Source: Paeniglutamicibacter psychrophenolicus
GTDB lineage: Bacteria > Actinomycetota > Actinomycetes > Actinomycetales > Micrococcaceae
Assembly (NCBI RefSeq): GCF_030812255.1
Contig: NZ_JAUSSH010000004.1
Span: forward strand, 1-64,000
Reading direction: 5' to 3'
Length of the DNA: 64,000 nucleotides
Below the pieces are notes generated by a model. That model was given only the letters and a program-made list of their open reading frames with translations. It had not been told where the DNA came from and ran no database searches. This document shows, piece after piece, positions 61,170 to 64,000 of the stretch (positions are counted from its first letter, which is position 1; every line of letters begins with the position of its first letter). A program made the position numbers and the translations under genes.

Positions 61170-62234
61170 ATGCCGGGAATAGCGCAGGCGGGCGGCGCGT
61201 TGGCCACCGGTGTGAAGAACATCGGATTCCTGTCATTCGGCCACTGGACCGACCACCCGTCCTCGGCCACGCGCACCGCGTCCGACTCGCTGCTGCAGGC
61301 CATCGACCTTGCGGTGGCGGCCGAGGAGCTCGGCGCCGACGGCGCCTACTTCCGTGTCCACCACTTCGCCCAGCAGCACGCCTCCCCGTTCCCCCTGCTC
61401 GCAGCGATCGGGGCGCGGACCAGCCGCATCGAGATCGGCACCGGGGTGATCGACATGCGCTACGAAAACCCGCTCTACATGGCGGAGGACGCCGGCGCCG
61501 CCGACCTGATCTCGGGCGGACGGCTGCAGTTGGGCATCAGCCGCGGTTCGCCCGAGCAGGTCATCGACGGGTGGCGCCACTTCGGCTTCTCCCCCGCGGC
61601 GGGCCAGTCCGACGCGGACATGGGCCGGCGGCACACCGAACGCCTGCTCGAGGTGCTCACCGGCGAGGGCTTCGCGGAGCCGAGCCCGCGCCCGATGTTC
61701 CCGAACCCTCCGGGCCTGCTGCGCGTGGAACCGCACTCGGAGGGCCTGCGCGAACGCATCTGGTGGGGTTCCGGCTCCAATGCGACGGCCGTGTGGGCCG
61801 CGAAGCTGGGCATGAACCTGCAAAGCTCCACACTCAAGGACGACGAGTCCGGCAAGCCCTTCCACGTCCAGCAGGCCGAGCAGATCGCGCTCTACCGGCA
61901 GGCGTGGAAGGAGGCGGGCCACCAGCGCGAGCCGCGGGTCTCGGTCAGCCGCAGCATCTTCGCGCTGACGGACGAGCGCGACTGGCAGTACTTCGGCCGC
62001 GACCGCCACAGCTCCGACCAGGTCGGCAACATCGATGCGAAGACGCGCGCGGTCTTCGGCAGGTCCTACGCCGGGGAACCAGACGAGCTGGCCGCCACGC
62101 TGGCGCAGGACGAAGCCATCGCCGCGGCAGACACCCTGCTGCTCACGGTCCCGAACCAGCTGGGCGTCGAGTACAACGCCCACGTGATCGAAGCGATCCT
62201 CACCCAGGTCGCGCCACAGCTCGGCTGGCGCTGA
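61170..62234 (+). CDS. LLM-class flavin-dependent oxidoreductase (luciferase-like)
   Basis: A 354-residue TIM-barrel flavin monooxygenase of the bacterial luciferase family. Segments: VKNIGFLSFGHW at the N-terminus, ELGADGAYFRVHHFAQQHA, TSRIEIGTGVIDMRYENP, and ISGGRLQLGISRGSPEQV for FMN binding. It needs FMNH2 or F420H2 from a partner. The substrate is unknown. It is 24 bp downstream of the second CynX-type permease and probably co-transcribed, suggesting transport and oxidation of the same compound. Confidence 0.88.
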   Translation: MPGIAQAGGALATGVKNIGFLSFGHWTDHPSSATRTASDSLLQAIDLAVAAEELGADGAYFRVHHFAQQHASPFPLLAAIGARTSRIEIGTGVIDMRYENPLYMAEDAGAADLISGGRLQLGISRGSPEQVIDGWRHFGFSPAAGQSDADMGRRHTERLLEVLTGEGFAEPSPRPMFPNPPGLLRVEPHSEGLRERIWWGSGSNATAVWAAKLGMNLQSSTLKDDESGKPFHVQQAEQIALYRQAWKEAGHQREPRVSVSRSIFALTDERDWQYFGRDRHSSDQVGNIDAKTRAVFGRSYAGEPDELAATLAQDEAIAAADTLLLTVPNQLGVEYNAHVIEAILTQVAPQLGWR

Positions 62235-62361
62235 GCCTTCCGGGGACAAGTGCCCGGTCCAAGGTGCCTGCCTGTGCCGGGTTGAACCGGCCGGTGCACC
62301 ACCGGGCGTGGCCGCCCACCCAACGGCGCCCAACGCCCGTCGACGGCCATGCCGGAAGCAC

Positions 62362-62913
62362 CTAGTGGTGGGCGTGCCCGCCGTGCTCGGCGGCTTTGTC
62401 GCCTCCGTCCAGCTGGTGGCCGTGCCCGCCTCCCATGACTTCGGTGAGCGAGACCGCCGGGGAATGCACAAGCAGCGGAAGGATCAGCTCGTTTTCCTTG
62501 CGTTGGTGGCTCTCGAAGGCCTCGAGGACCGCGGTGGCGTAGGCGGCCGCGGTTGCTCCCTCGCTCCGGCCAAAATGCCCGACGAGACGCTTGATCAGGA
62601 CATGCTCTTGGACCATGCCCTCGATGAGCAGCCTGCCCTCGGCCAGTTCCCCGGCCGCGGCGTAGGTGGTGGCCTCTTCCTCGTCGGCGTGCGGGACAAG
62701 GACGTCCGCGTACCACCGTTGGACCTGATCGCGGGCGGTAGCCTCATGCCCCGGCCCGGCTTCCCGCAGGGCGGCGGTGATCCGCTCCAGTTCCGCGACC
62801 ATGCTCGCGTGGTGGACACGGATTTCGTCGGCCAGCCGCGCGTCGCCGGCATGGTGTCCGTGCTCCGCGGCGGATGCCCCTGCCTTGCCGTGTTCATGTT
62901 TCCCGGGGGTCAT
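62362..62913 (-). CDS. Hemerythrin-domain (HHE) protein with histidine-rich ends
   Basis: A 183-residue protein with a four-helix hemerythrin-like bundle. Candidate metal ligands are HHASMVAELERI, HADEEEATTY and MVQEHVLIKRLVGHF, with FESHQRKENELILPLLV closing the HxxxE pattern. Both ends are histidine-rich (KHEHG and HGHHAGD at the start; GGGHGHQLDGGD and HGGHAHH at the end), which would bind extra metal. The role may be O2/NO or iron handling. The ATG at 62913 is preferred because AGGGAAG lies about 6 nt upstream; 62928 is an alternative. Confidence 0.85.
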   Translation of the reverse strand: MTPGKHEHGKAGASAAEHGHHAGDARLADEIRVHHASMVAELERITAALREAGPGHEATARDQVQRWYADVLVPHADEEEATTYAAAGELAEGRLLIEGMVQEHVLIKRLVGHFGRSEGATAAAYATAVLEAFESHQRKENELILPLLVHSPAVSLTEVMGGGHGHQLDGGDKAAEHGGHAHH

Positions 62914-63264
62914 GGTGCTTCCCTTCATTTGCCGGCGGGCTCACGCAGCCAAACACCCGCTCGGACCCAGTATTGCCCGTGCGGTACCCAAACGCCAGAG
63001 AGACCCGGACGTGGATCCGGGGCAAGGCCGTTGCCCGCGACGGCGTCCCGCGTTGGACGGCACCGGATCGCCTCTGTTGCAACCCGGTGACCGGCTCCTT
63101 CAGCTTCGCTTCCCCGACGACGCGTCCGGCCCTTCAATGACGCAGCACGCATGCGCTCCCGGGCGGCCCTGTCCTCGCGCTGCGCCCGCAACCCGGCTGG
63201 CGCTGCTTCGCCCCGGCGCATGCCCGCCCTAGCCAGTGGGGTATTTGGTGTTGCACAATCAGGC
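62914..63264. other. Intergenic region between divergent genes
   Basis: 351 bp holding the divergent promoters of the hemerythrin-domain gene (-) and the membrane protein gene (+). GC-rich, with no reliable -10/-35 pair, no clean palindrome and no supported small gene. A short frame starting near 63137 ends in Arg/Pro/Ala-rich sequence and looks spurious. Confidence 0.4.
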
Positions 63265-64000
63265 ATGCACACTCCTGTCGACGAGAACCACGGCTTGGAC
63301 ACACTGCGTTACCTGCGCCTGATGCTCCTGGTCATTCCGCTGCTGCTCCTGGTGGCCATCGCCCTGTATGCCTGGTGGACCGGGGCCATCGGGGACTCCA
63401 TCAGCTCCTACTACATCGGCCCGGCCCGGAACCTGTTCGTGGCGATGATGGTGTCCACCGGCGTGCTGCTGGTCGTCTACAAGGGCCCGCCCTTGGAGGA
63501 CCAGGCGCTGAACCTCGCCGGCTTCTACGCGATGTTCGTGGCCCTCGTCCCCGCCGGGCTGGGCCAGGCGCTTGGCACCCTGGACCCCGCCGCGGCACGC
63601 GAGCTCATCCAATCCATCCAGGTCTCCGTGGTTGCGGTGCTGGTCGTGGCGGTGGCATTCGGGTGGCTGGAGTGGAAGACCCGCAGTTGGTCGCCGCGCT
63701 CATTGCTGCAACGCACGGAAACACGTTGGCTGGCCGTGGCAGGCACGCTGCTGCTGGCGGGGTTCCTGGTGCTGTTGCTGTGGCGGACGCTCGAAGGCAG
63801 GGACTTCGTCGGCGTCCACCTTGCCGCAGCCCTGCTCCTGCTCGCCAGCATGGGCATCGCGATCGCCAGCCACCTGGGCAGCGGCAGGCTTGGTGACACC
63901 GACACCAGCGGCGGGCGGGCAGGCCACTATGCGGGGCTGCTGGTCCTGATGGCGCTGGGCGTGGTGGCGTGGGCCGTGTTGGCCGCGCTCGGGGTCAGGC
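63265..64000 (+). CDS. Predicted multi-pass membrane protein, cut by the window end
   Basis: The first 245 residues of a protein that continues past the edge. Hydrophobic helices at about 18-38 (LRLMLLVIPLLLLVAIALYAW), 55-75, 83-105, 124-143, 156-175, 180-198 and near the end suggest six or more transmembrane segments with short loops, including GDSISSYYIGPARNLFVAMMV. That YY-IGPARN loop resembles small membrane proteins of unknown function. No signal peptide cleavage site. Family not recognised. Confidence 0.75.
   Translation, partial: MHTPVDENHGLDTLRYLRLMLLVIPLLLLVAIALYAWWTGAIGDSISSYYIGPARNLFVAMMVSTGVLLVVYKGPPLEDQALNLAGFYAMFVALVPAGLGQALGTLDPAAARELIQSIQVSVVAVLVVAVAFGWLEWKTRSWSPRSLLQRTETRWLAVAGTLLLAGFLVLLLWRTLEGRDFVGVHLAAALLLLASMGIAIASHLGSGRLGDTDTSGGRAGHYAGLLVLMALGVVAWAVLAALGVR

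Overview
The window is GC-rich chromosomal DNA with short gaps, many GTG starts and paired short-overlap operons. Gene content (RamB/ScfR-type regulator, MocR regulator, GAF-type AcoR-like regulator, Xsc, CynX-type permeases) fits an actinobacterium of the Micrococcaceae (Arthrobacter / Paeniglutamicibacter-like). This is an inference from gene content and composition. I see no rRNA, tRNA, transposase, phage or CRISPR. Two blocks of pure G/C homopolymer (about 27-114 and 12434-12682) look like failed base-calling at terminator hairpins, so gene adjacency across the second block is not certain.

Layout. 143-7660: a D-amino-acid dehydrogenase, a small metallophosphoesterase, a SWIM/SNF2 helicase with an unknown 388-residue partner, and a RutE-like nitroreductase. 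8110-10401: a histidine kinase and response regulator with a small secreted two-cysteine peptide gene between them. 10629-15904: a BCCT transporter, a solitary cytochrome oxidase subunit I and an APC permease. 16032-18647: a DEDD exonuclease-BRCT protein followed by a second unknown protein that appears to be a paralogue of the 388-residue one. 18669-23763: L-2-hydroxyglutarate oxidase, a histidine phosphatase, and a GAF regulator driving a flavin monooxygenase. 23824-26286: a TOTE-type primase-helicase. 26595-29490: a translationally coupled response regulator / kinase / degenerate-kinase operon. 29625-31223: a sialidase.

31365-49620 is the most coherent block: a dispersed taurine (aminosulfonate) dissimilation region. 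An APC permease is the candidate importer. A class III aminotransferase (Tpa-like) would make sulfoacetaldehyde and alanine from taurine and pyruvate; Xsc would release sulfite and form acetyl phosphate; Pta would give acetyl-CoA; a YeiH-type exporter would deal with sulfite/sulfate. No alanine dehydrogenase is seen. Instead an alanine racemase lies beside tpa and a D-amino-acid dehydrogenase beside xsc, which suggests that pyruvate is regenerated via D-alanine. An IclR regulator is divergent from xsc, a MocR (TauR-like) regulator lies upstream of alr-tpa-pta, and a RamB-like acetate-metabolism regulator lies just beyond. Between xsc and the exporter sits an iclR-cobS-cobT-DUF1801 run (an orphan MoxR-type ATPase plus VWA pair), a LigT pseudogene and selO.

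52442-64000 holds a GNAT protein, a DszC/SfnB-like flavoprotein, a sparsely coded stretch, three MFS permeases (two of the CynX type, divergent around a near-perfect 22-bp palindrome with a GntR/FCD regulator nearby), a HI0607-type shikimate dehydrogenase-like protein, a luciferase-like oxidoreductase, a histidine-rich hemerythrin-domain protein and a membrane protein that runs off the end.
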